NCBI GenBank assembly: GCA_910577445.1
Contig: CAJTMZ010000022.1
Coordinates: 16,744-27,067, forward strand
Origin: an uncultured Lachnospiraceae bacterium
GTDB taxonomy: Bacteria > Bacillota > Clostridia > Lachnospirales > Lachnospiraceae
Length of the DNA stretch: 10,324 nt
Direction: 5' to 3'
Below, in pieces: positions 8,001 through 10,324 of the stretch. Within the stretch, counting starts at the first letter, position 1, and each line of letters starts with the position of its first letter. The notes under the pieces are model-generated. The model did not search any database and was not told the origin of the DNA. It saw only the letters and a program-made list of their open reading frames with translations. Made by a program: the position numbers and the translations under genes.

Positions 8001-10324
8001 CCGAACGTACGGTACGGGTGTCATGTGACGGAAATCATCTGCCTGCCGGACGGAACCAGGCAGAGCGCGGCAGATAAAAGGATGGACGCCATGGCAGGCG
8101 GCCGGCAGAAAGCGGTTAAGACACAGGACGGCAGGGTTTTTAAGGCCGAGAATATTATTACCACCATTCCCTGGGCGTCCTACTCACAGATAGAAGGAAT
8201 GCCGGGAGAGCTGTTTTCCTCTGTCAAATCTTTGAAATCCAGCGCCATTGAAGTCAGATATGTGCCGAAGAATCTGGATACGAAGGCTCACTGGCTCTAT
8301 GTGCCGGATTTGCAAATCCCTTACCACAGGATTTTAGTCCGCCACAATTTCTGCGGGGGAAGCAAAGGGTACTGGACGGAAACCAGAGCGGAGCGGACAG
8401 GTATGTTTTCGCCGGAGGATGAAAGCTACCGGTACTTAAACCCTTACGCTTATCCCTTAAACACCATGGGAAAACCGGAGACGGTAAAGGCGCTTTTGGA
8501 ATACTGTGAAAAACAGGGGATTTACGGTCTGGGGAGATGGGGCGAGCATTCCCACTTTAATTCCGACGTGGTGGTGGAGCGGGCCATGGAGCTGGCGGAG
8601 AGAATGATTTAAAAAACTTTTTGAGGAAAGATTATGAAAAAGACGATTGTAATAAAAGCGGCGGCAATTCTGGCAGTTCTTGGAGGACTGGCAGCGGCTA
8701 TGCTGATTTTAAACCATCCGGCGCAAAACGGCCGAAAGACCACGGAAGTCCTGCCGGAAATCAATGAGGAGCCTGTTTATGTGGAATGTGAGGCGGGAAA
8801 GCCGGTGGAGGCCGTCCTTACGGCAAAGGAGGACTTTACGGCCGGAGGCTTTCAGGTTCTTCTGGTAAATATTTCCGAGGAGAGCCGGGGAACGGTGCGC
8901 TTTGCCGTGACGGACAGCTCGTCCGGCCTGCTGTTGAATGAGGTCGTTCCGGTGGAAACCATTTCCCCCGGAAAGTGGTTTTTGATAGAGTCCAATATCG
9001 ATTTTGCCAGAGGGGAAACCTACCGGCTTTCCATTCTGGCGGACGGAAGCGAGCCCTATTTCATGCAGGTACCGGAGGGCGGGGCGGAGAATCTCCCTTT
9101 TGAGATGCAGGTGGAAAAGGGCGGCGAGCCTGTGGACTGCGGGATTTCCCTTGGCGTAAATGTGGCAAGGGAGGTAGCGGTAACCTATGGGGAAATACTG
9201 TACTATTCCGTGCCCTTATGCATTTTGACGGCGGCGGTTTTAATTATCTGCGTGCTGTTTGGCTTCCAAAGAGTGTGGAACGGGGTACGTGCCGTTCCTT
9301 TCGGAAAATTCTTTGGAAGATACGGAAACGATTTGTTTCTGGTTTTATTGTTTGGGGCGATTTGCATCAGCATTTACTCAAGAGCCTATCTGAAAGGCGT
9401 TTACATTTCCGCCGATTCGGCGGGGTATCTGCGGGAGGCGGTGAATCTGGTAAACGGGTACGGCTTTCATTATGATGGCATGGCGGGGTATCAGTCCTGG
9501 TTTGCCAACTGGCCCATTCTCTATCCGGCATTTATCGCTCTTGTGATGATTGTCACCGGCGCGGACGCATACCTTGCGTCCAAGCTCCTTTCCATGACGG
9601 TGGTGGGGATTCTTCTGGCGGTTATGCGGCTGTGCTTTAAAAAAGATGCCTGGGTGTACGCGCTGTGCCTTACCAATATCGGTTTTTTAAATCTTGCCTA
9701 CTATACCTGGAGCGAAACTCTGTTTATGGTATTTTTGCTGGGCTTTGCCCTGATGCTTGGAAAGATAGCCGGGGAGGAAGAGCCGGGGCCTGTCAGGTAT
9801 CTTCTGCTGGGCGTTCTTGGGCTTTGCTGCTTTCTGACCAGATATTTCGGAATTTATGTGTGGATAGTGACCGGCTGCTATATCCTGTATTTCTTTATCG
9901 CAGCGGTAAGGAAAAAGGACAGGAAGGCTTTGAAAAAGCCGGTAATGCTGGCGGCGACCGCTTTCGTTTCGGGGAGTCTTGGCATGGCCTACCTGCTGTT
10001 AAATAAAATAATGAACGGTATGGCTTCCGGCGTGAGCAGGACGCTCTGGTGGGACGACTACCAAAAGCTTACCAATGATTTGATTGAAAGCCTGCTGACA
10101 GAGGCGTTCAATGTTTTTTCCCTGCAAATCCCGGAGCTGATAGAGGGCTTTCCCTATCATTTGAAGGTGTTTGTGGCAGGGGCGATACTGGCGGGGCTTG
10201 CCTGGTTTGTCGCAAAAAACTGCCGGCCCTTCAGCAGAGAATCGGTGATGATTTTTATGACGGTTTGCTATTATCTGATATTTATTGTCATCCGGTATTT
10301 TTCTTCCATGGATACCTTTTATTT

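Overview
The window is 10,324 bases of tightly packed protein-coding DNA. All nine genes lie on the + strand: seven are complete and one is cut at each edge. By eye, base composition is near 50% G+C. Ribosome-binding sites are strong GGAG/GGAGGTG types, and TTG and GTG starts are plausible. The proteins resemble those of the Firmicutes, most likely a gut-type Lachnospiraceae/Clostridia; this placement is inferred from style, not from a marker gene. I see no RNA gene, CRISPR array, insertion sequence, integrase or clear terminator. The longest non-coding gap is under 60 bases, so there is no gene-free stretch to describe.

Layout. At the left edge is the C-terminal part of a polytopic membrane protein with a soluble tail (1-977), probably a GT-C type glycosyltransferase. 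Three bases later comes a DAO-like FAD-dependent oxidoreductase (981-2138). Next are a GtrB-like family 2 glycosyltransferase with two C-terminal membrane helices (about 2196-3161) and, overlapping it by four bases, a soluble DPM1-like family 2 glycosyltransferase (3158-3913). A DegT/DnrJ/EryC1 PLP-dependent sugar aminotransferase follows (about 3942-5045), then an ArnT/PMT-like GT39 membrane glycosyltransferase (5075-6571). After a 50-base gap come another soluble family 2 glycosyltransferase (about 6628-7347) and, overlapping it by 13 bases, an FAD protein related to UDP-galactopyranose mutase and amine oxidases (7335-8612). The right edge is a long open frame from 8634 that runs off the window. 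It encodes an N-terminally anchored, probably extracytoplasmic beta-rich domain followed by a multi-helix GT-C-like membrane domain.

How it may work together. Spacing and overlaps suggest one transcription unit for a surface glycan or glycolipid. In the usual logic of such loci, family 2 enzymes load sugars onto undecaprenyl phosphate on the cytoplasmic face. GT-C membrane enzymes then use these lipid-linked sugars on the outer face. The aminotransferase and the two flavoenzymes would tailor the sugar or its lipid-linked form. The window holds three family 2 enzymes and three GT-C-like membrane proteins, which fits repeated donor-maker/donor-user pairing. No nucleotide-sugar dehydratase, polymerase or recognisable flippase is seen, so those steps must be encoded elsewhere.

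Most notable points are an exact 23-base translation-initiation segment shared by two unrelated genes, a four-cysteine cluster in the first flavoenzyme, the non-canonical active-site end of the mutase-like flavoenzyme, and the unusual exodomain plus GT-C architecture of the last gene.
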